Assembly (NCBI GenBank): GCA_036365145.1
Contig: JAEOAD010000005.1
Coordinates: forward strand, 2,418,001-2,482,000
Reading direction: 5' to 3'
DNA length: 64,000 nucleotides
Origin: Orientallactaga sibirica
Lineage: Eukaryota; Chordata; Mammalia; Rodentia; Dipodidae
Numbering within the stretch: the first letter of the stretch is position 1; each line of letters opens with the position of its first letter. Under the pieces are notes generated by a model. It saw nothing but the letters and a program-made list of their open reading frames with translations, was not told the origin of the DNA and searched no databases. Both the position numbers and the translations under genes were made by a program. This document shows, piece by piece, positions 16,725 through 27,430 of the stretch.

Positions 16725-17894
16725 CACTCACTCAACTCCCACACACTCAACTCCCACACACTCAACTCCCACACACTCAACTCCCACTCACTCAACTCCC
16801 ACACACTCAACTCCCACACACTCAACTCCCACTCACTCAACTCCCACACACTCAACTCCCACACACTCAACTCCCACTCACTCAACTCCCACACACTCAA
16901 CTCCCACACACTCAACTCCCACTCACTCAACTCCCCACACTCAACTCCCACACCCTCAAATCCCACACACTCAACTCCCACACACTCAACTCCCACTCAC
17001 TCAACTCCCACACACTCAACTCCCACTCACTCAACTCCCACACACTCAACTCCCACACACTCAACTCCCACTCACTCAACTCCCACACACTCAACTCCCA
17101 CTCACTCAACTCCCACACACTCAACTCCCACTCACTCAACTCCCACACACTCAACTCCCACACACTCAACTCCCACACACTCAACTCCCACTCACTCAAC
17201 TCCCACACACTCAACTCCCACACACTGAACTCCCACACACTCAACTCCCACTCACTCAACTCCCACACACTCAACTCCCACTCACTCAACTCCCACACAC
17301 TCAACTCCCACACACTCAACTCCCACACACTCAACTCCCACACACTCAACTCAACTCCCACACACTCAACTCCCACACACTCAACTCCCACACACTGAAC
17401 TCCCACACACTGAACTCCCACTCACTCAACTCCCACACACTCAACTCCCACTCACTCAACTCCCACACACTCAACTCCCACACACTCAACTCCCACTCAC
17501 TCAACTCCCACACACTCAACTCCCACACACTCAACTCCCACACACTCAACTCAACTCCCACACACTCAACTCCCACACACTGAACTCCCACACACTGAAC
17601 TCCCACTCACTCAACTCCCACACACTCAACTCCCACTCACTCAACTCCCACACACTGAACTCCCACTCACTCGACTCCCACACACTCGACTCCCACTCAC
17701 TCGACTCCCACTCACTCGACTCCCACACACTCGACTCCCACACACTCGACTCCCACACACTCGACTCCCACTCACTCGACTCCCACACACTCGACTCCCA
17801 CACACTCGACTCCCACTCACTCGACTCCCACTCACTCGACTCCCACACACTCGACTCCCACACACTAGACTCCCACACACTCGACTCCCACACA
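16725..17894 (+). repeat. 15-bp minisatellite array, about 78 units
   Basis: The consensus unit is CACACACTCAACTCC, alternating with CACTCACTCAACTCC. Toward the left end the variants follow a three-unit (45-bp) higher-order rhythm. From 17670 to 17887 the unit changes to CTCGACTCC, giving 14 CpG-containing copies. Because 15 is a multiple of 3 and no frame holds a stop, long spurious reading frames run through it on both strands, including a 293-codon frame at 16702-17583. Confidence 0.97.
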
Positions 17895-18489
17895 AAACCT
17901 TCCCGGCGGGCTTTCCACCTTCCTTCCCAGACTGAGTCCCAGCAAGCTCTGCCTGTGGAAAGCTTGAAGCCCGATTCACTAGGGGCAAGACTGCAACGTG
18001 CTTGTGGTGGGGACAGGGGAAATCTGTGTATCTTGTTGAGTTACTGAGCTCAGGGCCACCTCCCCCACTGTGGAGACAAATGCAAACGACAACCGGAGAA
18101 GGCCCATAGCCCCAATAGGAGGAAAGAATGACCGAGGGCATACTGAGTTATGGCCCACGCTATTATCTATTCTACTTGTTTTTACTTTTTTACTAGTTTA
18201 TGTTTTTGTATTTTAAAATTACATTATTTACAATCCTGTACTTTAATCGTTAAACGACTGTGTTTTACCTTACATCTTCTCAGAAAGAACTTCACAACTA
18301 TTTTCTTTCTTTTCTAAACCATACATATCTTTTCTACATTTCTCTGTTTACAATAGTCTTTTCTATGACCTCTCATATGTCCGACTCAGACACTTTCCTT
18401 CTAATTTTGTGCCCTTGTCACACGTTCCCAACTCCTTCTTCATTACAGTATCAAAATATAGGACCAAGAAGAACAAATTTCAAAGATGT
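17895..18489. other. CTNND2 intron between minisatellite and L1
   Basis: Unique-looking, becoming AT-rich after 18170. No gene is visible. Confidence 0.45.
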
Positions 18490-19709
18490 ATGACAAAGTT
18501 GAGTCAATAATACATTCAGATATATATATCAAATTTTTCAAGACTCTGGGACACATTCAAGACATCAAACCAAAGAATTTACAGGGCAGAAAGAGTTGAG
18601 ATTGAAGTCAAAACTCAAACAGATTCAATGAAATAACAGCAGGAAAAAAAACAATCCTCACACCGACAGGAAGAAACAGATATCCAAAGACTAGATACAG
18701 TTCTTCATGTTCTGTACGCCGTGGCCAGAGAAGTATGTCCACACAGCAGCTGTTCAGGATGTTGAAAACAAAGCACACAACAAAATATTAAAAGCTGCAA
18801 GGGAAATAAGCTAACCTACATACAAACGTAGAAACAGCAGAATAACATTAGATCTTTCATCAGAAACACTAAAGACCAAGCAACCATGCAATGATATACT
18901 TCAAGCTCTGAAAGTAAATAACTGTCAAACAAGGCTGCAATACCTAGAAAAGTTATCTCTTCAAACTGAAGAAGAAATAAGAACATTTTAAAACAAGCAC
19001 AAATAAAGGTACTTCATGACAACCGAGCTAACACTGCAGAAAATTCTTAATAATAATAATTCTTAATACAGCCGACAGAAGAAGAAGAAAGAAAGAAAGG
19101 GTCCGTAGACCATGTATGAGAGTGTTTCTTCTTTCTATTTTGTCAGACAGTTTGAGAAGTACTACTGTTAGATTCCGTAAAGACAATAACAAAATCCATA
19201 GCTTTTCTATGTACCAATAAGGAACTTGCTGAGAAACAAACTGGGAAAAAATACCCTATTCACAACAGCTTCAAAAAATACCCAGGGATAACAATACAAA
19301 AGAGCTTGAAGTCTCCACAAAAAAATTTTAAGACACTGAAAAAATAAATGAAGAAAACATGAGATGACTGAACGACTTGCCATGCTCCTAGAATGGCAGG
19401 ACAAATCCTGTGAAAATGGCTGTATTACCAAAAGTAGTCTGCCAATTTACTGCAACCTCAATGAAAATTTTAATGACATTCTTCATAGAAATAGAAAAAA
19501 AATTCTAAAATTCACACGGAAACGTGACAGAACATGAATAGCCAATGTAACCTTAGGCAGAAAGAACACTGTTGGCAGTATCACAATACCTGACTTCAGA
19601 TTGTACTACAGAGCAATAGCAAAGAAGTCAACATCAACAGACATGTTTCAGGGGTATCCAATATGCATAAGTAATGGGGTGCCCATGGCCCCATGGAGCT
19701 GTGAATTCA

Positions 19710-19710
<1 letters not shown>

Positions 19711-19760
<50 letters not shown>
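19711..19760 (+). repeat. (AC)n microsatellite
   Basis: About 24 AC dinucleotides in an uninterrupted run. Confidence 0.98.
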
Positions 19761-19763
<3 letters not shown>

Positions 19764-19782
19764 GCTTACTTAAAAACATTAT

Positions 19783-19907
19783 GAGCCGGGTGTGCTGGCA
19801 CATGCCTTTAATCCCAGCACTTGGGAGGCAGAAGTAGGAGGCTCACCATGAGTTCCAGGTCAGCCTGGGCTAGAGTGAGACCCTACCTTGAAAAACACAC
19901 ACAAAAA
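19783..19907 (+). mobile_element. B1-like SINE (7SL-derived)
   Basis: Landmarks are 'gccgggtgtgctggcacatg', 'tttaatcccagcacttggga', 'gtcagcctgggctagagtga' and an A-rich tail. It is nested in the L1 fragment. Confidence 0.9.
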
Positions 19908-19976
19908 AATTCATTCATTCATTCTTTTTCTTTCTTTCTTTCTTTCCTCCCTTCCTTCCTTCCTTCCTTCCTTCCT

Positions 19977-20020
<44 letters not shown>

Positions 20021-20035
20021 TTCTTTCTTTCTTTC
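19908..20035 (+). repeat. (TTTC)n / (TTCC)n low-complexity tract
   Basis: A pyrimidine-only tract of (TTTC)n and (TTCC)n between the B1 tail and the SINE tail. Confidence 0.97.
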
Positions 20036-20229
20036 AGAGAGAGAAAGAGAAAGAGAGAGAGAGAGGGAGGGAGGGAGAGTGGGTGCACCAGGATATCCAG
20101 CCACTGAAAACGAACTCCAGATGCACGTGCCCCCTTGGGCATCTGGCTTATGTGGGTCCTGAAGAATCGAACCAGAGTCCTTTGGCTTTGCAGGCAAGTG
20201 CCTTAACCATTAAGCCATCTCTCCAGCCC
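20036..20229 (-). mobile_element. tRNA-like SINE
   Basis: In reverse orientation: (GA)n tract, 'gggcatctggcttatgtggg', and the head 'taagccatctctccagccca'. It is nested in the L1 fragment. Confidence 0.88.
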
Positions 20230-21148
20230 ATCATGAGATTTCTTTTGTGACTCAACTGTGTAGTTCTCGAGGGTGAGCTTTGTGTCACAATATCACACAA
20301 AATAAATATATTTATGCTTTTGCAGCCTGTGGGTTGACACCACTAGTTGTACACAAATGGAACAGAATAGATGAACTAAAAGTACCCCACACAGCTCTGG
20401 TCACCAAATATTCAACAAAGGTATCAAAAATATATCCCAGAACAGAAAGCCCACTCAAGAAATGTTACTGGCAGGCTGAATATCCACATGCAGAAAAATA
20501 AAATTAGATCCAAATTTCTCACCTTGTACAAAAATCATTCCAAAATGGATCCAAGACCCAATTTAGAACCGGAAATGCTAAAACTTGTAGAGAAAAAACC
20601 AACACTTCAAGATACAAGCCCTGGCACGAACACTGTGTGGACAGGAAATGACCACCAGGAACTGGCAAACTGGGTACATGAACTGAGAAGCTGGTGACCG
20701 TGAGGAGAGCAGCAGAGGCCCAGACGGCCTACTGCACAAGAGACGGTCTTCTCAGACGTGGGGAGCATCGGGAGTGGACAAGCGGCCCCACCTCGAACCC
20801 CATCAACACAAACTGCCAATCAACCAACAGGACAGCACACGTAACAAACAGTTCTCAAAAGAAGAAACTCAGAGGGTCAGGAAATATCGAGAAGCGTGCT
20901 TAACATCATTGGCCATCAGGGAAAAGACAATTACACTGGTGCAACCATTATGGAAATTGGAATGGAGACATCTGAAAACTAAAAATGGAACCTCCGTCTG
21001 ACCCAGGGATACCACTCCTGGGCTTGTGTTCACAGGATTGATCTCGGACTGCAGAGATACCTGCACGTGCTTGTTTGTTTCTGCTCTATTCACAGTGCCA
21101 GGGGAATGGAGCTGGCTTAGATGCCCTTAACTGATGAATTGGATTAAT

Positions 21149-21150
<2 letters not shown>

Positions 21151-21184
<34 letters not shown>
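21151..21184 (+). repeat. (GT)n microsatellite in L1 3' region
   Basis: About 17 GT dinucleotides inside the L1 3' end. Confidence 0.97.
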
Positions 21185-21190
<6 letters not shown>

Positions 21191-21336
21191 GACACGATGG
21201 GATTTTATTCAGCCTTAAAAAATGATGATGTGAATTTGCCAAGGGGTCAGGGGAGGAGGTGAGAAGAGCGACATCAAACAACTTATATATGAAAATGCCG
21301 TACTGAACCTACTTCAAATGCTAATAAAAAAAAAAC

Positions 21337-22975
21337 AAAAACAGAGAATCAAAGGAGTGTGAATACAAAAGCCTTTAAGCCAAGGCTGCTGGATGCCACC
21401 CAGAGTGTGCCAAGGTCCTCTTCATATGCTAGATTGATGCACAAGGATAGCACTTCACTTGTGCTGTCCCACCCCTCAAGAATGCCAACAAGTTTGTGAG
21501 CTTTGGTCTGGTCTGGATTTCCCTCCTGCTTGGTTGGTATCTTCCACTTAATGGCAGAAGATGTCTGTGAAAGCCTGTCTTCATTGCTTCTGTGAGCAGA
21601 AAAGTGCTGTGGCCACATTCTGTATTTTCTTGGCAAATGAGTACACTGCATTATAAGTGAGAAAAATGAGTCAGTTTCCTATCCCTGCCTGAGTGATGTC
21701 TGTAGTGCAACCGTATTATTTTAAGTGAATTTGCTGAACATTATCTGAAATAGCAGCCTTAGGGCCCAAGAAGCATTAGCTGTGCTAGGATTAGCCAAAC
21801 CTCTGTGTACTTTTCCCGGGAGGCAGAACAGACTCAAGGGCTCCTGACTCCTCTCGCTTCAGTTAGGTATGTGCTGCATCACACCTGAGTCTGAACTGTT
21901 TCTGGAGAAATAGATTTCTCTATTTTATTTTCTTAAGGACTAGCACAGTCTTGCTCGTTTGGATTCCTGTGCACCTGGCTGCCATCTTCTGAGGAAGGCA
22001 ATTTCTTCCTAAGTGAGGATGATGAGGGCTTCATAATTGCTTGGCTGAGCTGCAGAGACAGAATGCTTCTGTGGCCAGAGACCAGCTACCTACTGGGGCG
22101 AGCAGCGAGTCCTGCTGTCACTCTGCACCCAGTGTTCCTTGCTGCATGGCTCCATCACGACCCTCAAGTGCCCTCATAAATGCAAAGCAATTTGAAGGAG
22201 CCAATTCAACACTGTCCCTTTTTAAAGACCGCCCGGGTCTGGGCCTTCGGGAGTCAGCCATACATCAGGGAACAGTGTTCCAGGGAAGCCCAAAGCAGAA
22301 GCAGAAAGGCCTGAGTTGAAAGACATCCTTTCCCTCCCAAGAACTCCCTGGGGCTTCAGTTACATGGTTGTAATTAAAATTGATGTTCACCACAGAGTTA
22401 ACTGCTCTATGAAATGTCTGCTCAAAGTTTTCCATTGGGCTAAATTACAAGGGAACCAGAGGGATAAAATCCAGTGGATACTGTGTGACTGAAACCATTA
22501 GCTGTGAACCTAATATTCCATGTGGTCCTTTGTGCTCCCCAAGCACTCTTGCTGTTCACAGCTGTTCTCTAACTGGTAGAACTCAGTGGGGTGGGCTGCG
22601 CACGGGGCTGTGATCTTCTAGTGACCACTCTGGAGTGTGGAGTGGTGCCGCGTGGCCTAAGTCCCGGGCCAATGCCCACTGGCCGCCAGTGACCCTCAGA
22701 CCCTGAGTTCTACTTTAATATATTTGTGATGGGCTCAGAAACTCAGGATGTATTACAAACGGAGATTCACCCCCTACCCCTGCCACCAGTCAACCTCAAT
22801 TTGACACCTCCACTTTCTGTCAAGCACACCTACTAAGAGAAGGCCCTGCTGCTGTGATACAATTACACATGCAACATCAGCTGAAGAGGAAACAAGTGTT
22901 TTCTTCCTTTTCTGTTAATTCACATTATTCTTCATTAACCAACTGTGGTGTCATGAGTACTTGCAAAATCTAAGC
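21337..22975. other. CTNND2 intron, single-copy looking
   Basis: No repeats or genes recognised. The segment 22350-22510 contains homeodomain-type TAATTA cores and looks unlike the surrounding repeats. Confidence 0.45.
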
Positions 22976-23056
22976 TTATCTATCTAACATCTATCTATTT
23001 ATCATCTATCTTTCTTCCTATCTATATCTATCTCTCATCTATATCTATCTATATGT
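22976..23056 (+). repeat. Imperfect (TCTA)n tract
   Basis: Degenerate CTAT/ATCT tetranucleotides with interruptions. Confidence 0.9.
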
Positions 23057-23352
23057 CTGTTGTAGTCACTGCTTGTTTCTGGGTCAATCACTGGAACAGA
23101 AGCAGCTTCTGGGAGGAAAGAATTTATTGTGGTTCAGTTTCAAGGGGAAGTGCCATGAGTATAGCCTGGACATCACCTCCATGCCAACAGCAGGACAATG
23201 AGCCAAGTTCTGGCAAGGGGGAGCTGGCTATAATACCCCTAAGCCTGCCCCCATAACACACCTCCTCCAGGAAGACTCTGCCTCCCAAAATGCCATCGGC
23301 TGAGAACCAAGCATTCAAAACTCATGAGTTTACAGGACACACCTAATTCACC
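23056..23352 (-). mobile_element. MaLR-type solo LTR
   Basis: The reverse complement reads from 'tggtgaattaggtgtgtcct' to a tail with 'cacaataaattctttcctcc', matching the layout of the plus-strand LTRs at 48389-48729 and 48731-49095. Confidence 0.6.
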
Positions 23353-23520
23353 ACAATATCTATCTGAATGCATACATGAGCAAGTAGCAAGAACAGCCAG
23401 GGGAAAGGCCCTGTGTTCTCTTCAAGCATCTTTATATATAGTTTATCACTCTCTCCATCAATCCTTCCTGGAAATTCTCTCACAACCCTGGCCAAGGGGT
23501 TGGTAACAGAAATTATACAT

Positions 23521-23569
23521 ACACACACACACACACACACACACATATGTGTGTGTGTGTGTGTGTGTG
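23521..23569. repeat. (AC)n-(GT)n palindromic microsatellite
   Basis: (AC)n meets (GT)n at a central ATAT, making a near-perfect inverted repeat of about 48 bp. Confidence 0.97.
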
Positions 23570-23792
23570 ACAGAGAAAGAATCGGAGAGAAAGAGAGAGA
23601 GAGAGTGCAAGCCACGAGACAGAGAAAGGGGGAGAGAAAGAGAGAGAGAATGAGGGCCTCCAACCACTGCAAACAAACTCCAGACATGTGAGTCCCCTTG
23701 TGCATCTGGCTAACATGGGTCCTAGGGAATCAAACCTGGGTCCTTTGGCTTTGCAGGCAAAACTTTAACCGTTAAGTCATCCCTCCAGCCCC
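23570..23792 (-). mobile_element. tRNA-like SINE
   Basis: In reverse orientation: (GA)-rich tract, 'gtgcatctggctaacatggg', then the head 'taagtcatccctccagcccc'. The AC/GT tract is its tail-side simple repeat. Confidence 0.87.
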
Positions 23793-23819
23793 AATAACAG
23801 AATTTGACTGTATCATCTA

Positions 23820-23821
23820 CC

Positions 23822-23908
<87 letters not shown>

Positions 23909-23922
23909 ATCTATCTATCTAT
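23820..23922 (+). repeat. (TATC)n microsatellite
   Basis: About 25 tetranucleotide units with one TTTC interruption and one deletion. Confidence 0.98.
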
Positions 23923-24089
23923 TGGGAAATGTAAACTAAGTTTTTCCAGAGGAAAGGTTATAAACCATACCTGTATTAAGATTCATAATGCTGAAAGAAT
24001 GATTAGCACTTCCTCGTGGTGGAAATTTGGAATGTTGCAGAGGCCAAGCCAAACTATCTTAGCTTATTTTTAACTCCTTAATAGGCACT

Positions 24090-24440
24090 CATGGGCCCCA
24101 CCATGCCCATGTCTGATCTAATATCTTTGTGACTGCCAGAACCTTCTTGAATGTATTAATTTAGCACATCTCAAGTGTCCATCAGCTCAAAAGCTCAGAA
24201 TGTCATCACACAGGATCTGAGACCTACAGCAGAGATTCGCTGCTTTGTCATAACCTGCCTGCCTGTGGACAATGCTTTGATTTGTGAATTTATTTGGTTT
24301 CATAACTACAAAATCTTCACAAACCCACTTCTGTGCTAGAAAGTGTTATTTGAAGCTATGGTCAGTCTTACTTGAGATCTAAGGTATGTCTTTATTTACT
24401 TTGAGGTGAGAGCTGTGTTTTACATTGACAGAAACACTGC
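24090..24440 (+). repeat. LTR-like interspersed repeat, copy 1
   Basis: It shares 'ctttgaggtgagagctgtgt' (24399-24418) exactly with 54057-54076, and more loosely the upstream 'aactacaaaatcttcacaaa' segment. Such spacing suggests two copies of an old LTR family. The family name is not known to me. Confidence 0.45.
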
Positions 24441-25049
24441 AAAATAGAAATGCAATATTCACTTCATCCAGCTTCTAGGAAGACAAGCCGTAAATAAGAG
24501 AGATAAGGTTGCAGCACACTTCCTGGCACTGTGAACGCTCCATCTTCTCAGAAGTAGGAGAACAATTCTGACTCAGAAGAGATTATTGGTAACTGGCTAC
24601 CTGGCTTTTAGATGCCAGGCTGTGGGCTGAAGGCTGTAACGATTTGGCATCATGTTGCTCTTATTAAATCAAGCTTTCAAACTTTGATTAATTACCTAAT
24701 TCCTCATATGTAGTCATGTAATCTTTTAATTTATTTACTTGTAGAAAAGTTTAACAAATCTCACTTCAAAGACTTATTAAAGCTGGAAATCCATTTGGTT
24801 TTAAAAGCACCCTTATCTAGATGGAATGTTATCCTTGAGGCACATTTCTTGTTTGTTTCTGACTCCTTTGATCCCTTAGCTTGCTGGGTAGCAATAACAT
24901 GCGCCACAAGTCTGCACATTTCCTCAGAGCTGTGCTCCTGCAGTCAGCCTCCAAGCCTACTGTTCGAATCAAATATGAATCTAGGGGCTGCTGTTGTGGG
25001 GCCTTGCAGGGGTTATTAAGACTGTCATCAGCTGGCCTGAAGGTCTTTG
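24441..25049. other. CTNND2 intron, single-copy looking
   Basis: Nothing recognised. AT-rich at 24640-24780 with several TAAT cores. Confidence 0.45.
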
Positions 25050-25435
25050 CTGACCTTGCTAAGCTCAGTGTAATCACGTGGACCCTCCAAGCAGAAGACA
25101 GAAGTATCACACAGCGGCTGCAAAAGGAAGGTGAGGGGTCACGAGGGAGGGAAAAATGAACGGAGAACAAATGTCTTCTAAGATCAGAGGAAAAGTGACT
25201 CTAGCTGTCAGGACCTGAATTTGGCTAAGTCTTAGCTGTTCACGTACATAGGATCTTCCCGTGGTTTTGCAGGAAGAGTCCCGTGGCCAACCTCTTAATG
25301 TCAGACCTGGAAGACTCCAAGCTGAGAAACCAACCAAGGACTTTGTACTTCGGGTCTTCAGAACTCTAAGGTTATAAAATTGTACTGTTATAAGCCACTA
25401 GCTCGTAACAATTTGTTATGGAAGTACCTATGCCC
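25050..25435 (+). mobile_element. MLT1-like MaLR solo LTR, diverged
   Basis: The end 'ataagccactagctcgtaac' followed by 'aatttgttatgg' resembles the MLT1 3' terminus. The 'aagcagaagacagaagtatc' stretch also fits. The 5' boundary is uncertain. Confidence 0.5.
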
Positions 25436-26274
25436 AAAACATCTCACCTTGCTATTTTTCATAAAGGTCCATTTTAACCTTTCTGCTCAAGTACTTAACA
25501 AACGCTAGGTCAGCTTCCCACTTCTTCCCATGGAGACATTTTAGCTACCCTGAGTAAGAAGCTGGGAGGTAGTCACCAGGAAATTCAGATGTTGCAAGAA
25601 TGGCGAAATAAGCTTCTGTTTCTCACCGACTCCAGGCGACACCTAAGAGTAACTTTCCTGGTTTACTGCCACCAGATGGCTTCACTCGGCGTGAGTGTAG
25701 GATAACGGCACCACCGGGTGTAAGTTTTCGTTTTACTGCTGTAGTTATGGAGGGAGAAATGCTTCAAAAATCCAAGGGCGATAAAACCACATAGAAGGTC
25801 AAACTGCAAAGACCCGAGTGGCCACAAAGCATCATTAAAACCAGGTCATAAGACGGATCCGAAGAGTTCTGCTGTCATCTACCCACTGCCCACAAGGCCA
25901 GGGCTATAGTCAGTGTGTAGCACTTGTGTTACACTTGGCTTTGAGAAGTGTAAAGACTTTGTTTAAAACTTGTGTGCTCAACCAGTGTGTTCCTCCTCAC
26001 CCAGAATCACCAGTAAGCAAGGCAGAAGATGAACATCTAACTTCTCTCGGAGGCCTGCTACTGCGATCTCCCCATTCCCTGTAGATGGTTCGGGTTCTCA
26101 GAACTCCCGCACAAACTGCATAAGATGACTTCATGGGAACTGTATAAAGGCGTCAATGTCTTGTAGAAATAATCTCAAGACAGAAGCTAGAAACTCAAGA
26201 TTTCCCCGAAGCTTCTCTTAATAGAATTACCCTTATGACACATCCTTTTCTGTAGTGGACAACAGACAGAGAGT

Positions 26275-26313
26275 GCCCAGTTAGCTCAGCCAGCAGAGCA
26301 CGAGACTCGTAAA
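26275..26313 (+). pseudogene. tRNA-Lys-like 5'-half remnant
   Basis: The stretch 'gcccagttagctcagccagc' plus 'agagcacgagactcgtaaaa' aligns with the 5' half of tRNA-Lys: acceptor strand, D-arm with TAGCTCAG, and anticodon stem. It stops at the anticodon loop. No T-arm, B box or 3' acceptor strand follows. It is a remnant, not a functional tRNA. Confidence 0.55.
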
Positions 26314-26439
26314 ATGGACAGAAAGGTTTACAGCTATGTTGATCAGCAAAGTAAACAGATACAGAGAAGACAGAGTAGATTCAATTTTTTGGTCTAAAAT
26401 ATATACTGTGAGGATCTTTTTATGTCATAAAAATGTCTA

Positions 26440-26920
26440 AGCTAGGCAGGAGAGATGGCTCAGCTGTTAAGTGTGCTTTCTGAGCAAGTATGAGGGCCTA
26501 AAGAGCCTGAAATTGGCCCAGTTTGGATCTCCAGATCTCATGTAAACAGATGGTATAAGCATGCACACCTATAATCCCAGTCCCGTAAAGGGGAACCCAG
26601 ACCAGGGAATATCCTGGACTCAAACAAAACAAAACCAAACAAAACCAAACCAGCAAGCCCTGGAATCAGTATGAGACTCTGGCTCAAAATGAGAAGGGGT
26701 GAAAAAGTGAAGTAGCAAGGGACTCGAGGGTCTGCTCCAGCTACCTTAGGTGAGCACCCTCAGGCACGGGTAAGCTCGTGAGGGTCCTGCCAGGGCACAT
26801 ATGTGTGCATGTATCATACCATACAACCACAACCAAGATCATGGGGTCCTGCAAGGCACATACATACATGTGCATACACTGAACCACACACACATTACAT
26901 GTACCCATAAGCCCAAGGGG
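26440..26920 (+). repeat. B4-like SINE
   Basis: The head 'aggagagatggctcagctgt', the internal 'gcacacctataatcccagtc' and a downstream A/C-rich tail with CACA-rich runs are the order of parts expected for B4-type elements. Confidence 0.55.
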
Positions 26921-27219
26921 GAAAAAAAATGGAAACTACTAGATTGTTAGACCTAGGGATTGAATCTGCTAATTTGCTAAAATTTTCCAAGAAATGCTAT
27001 TTTTAATTTCAATCACAAGTATTCACCATGGAGTATTTTTACAGTGTACAAAGCCTCAAGTATACAATGTTCAGTTATTCCAAGCTCAAAGAAATGTAGA
27101 ATTGAGGCAATCTCAGAGCAAGGATTCCCAGCCTTTTGCTCATATGAACATACATACAGGCGTGTGCTGTTGGACCTGAACACTCACTGTGAGGTGAGCT
27201 ATGTAAGGTGGACTGTGGG

Positions 27220-27430
27220 CTATCCTTTTTGAGACAGGCCCTCTCATTGGCCTGGAACTTTCCAGCTAGGCTGCGCTGGGTGCCGAGTGCATTCCGGGGA
27301 GCATCGTGTCCCCACTTCTGCAGCGCCAGGCTTACACAACCAGCATTTTACACAGATGCAGGGGATGGAACCCAGGTCCTCACACTTGCCATGAAAGCAC
27401 GTTACTTGCAGAGCCATCGCTCAGCTTCTT
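27220..27430 (-). repeat. B4-like SINE fragment
   Basis: In reverse orientation: 'gagacaggccctctcattgg', 'caggggatggaacccaggtc', and 'gcagagccatcgctcagctt'. Diverged. Confidence 0.5.

Larger units (their letters stand above)
18490..21336 (+). mobile_element. Decayed, internally deleted L1 LINE
   Basis: At 18890-19000 the translation resembles the C-terminal part of L1 ORF1 (a CQTRLQYLEKLSLQTEEEI-like string). From 19190 it resembles the late reverse-transcriptase region and C-terminal region of ORF2, for example a degraded 'tgtactacagagcaatagcaaag' stretch and the 'ggggataccactcctgggc'-like motif near 21005. It ends in an A-rich tail at 21326-21336. ORF1 and late ORF2 sequence are too close together, so most of ORF2 is missing. 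It is also interrupted by a B1, simple repeats and a SINE. Many stops; not functional. Confidence 0.75.

Noticed and set aside
16702..17583. 293-codon plus-strand frame and several long minus-strand frames made of 5-residue repeats
   Set aside because: They are automatic results of a stop-free 15-bp tandem repeat; there is no start context, no splice signal and no non-repeat domain.
19888..20250. Long frames rich in Phe/Ser/Leu or Lys/Arg/Glu
   Set aside because: These translate the (TTTC)n and (GA)n tracts next to a SINE.
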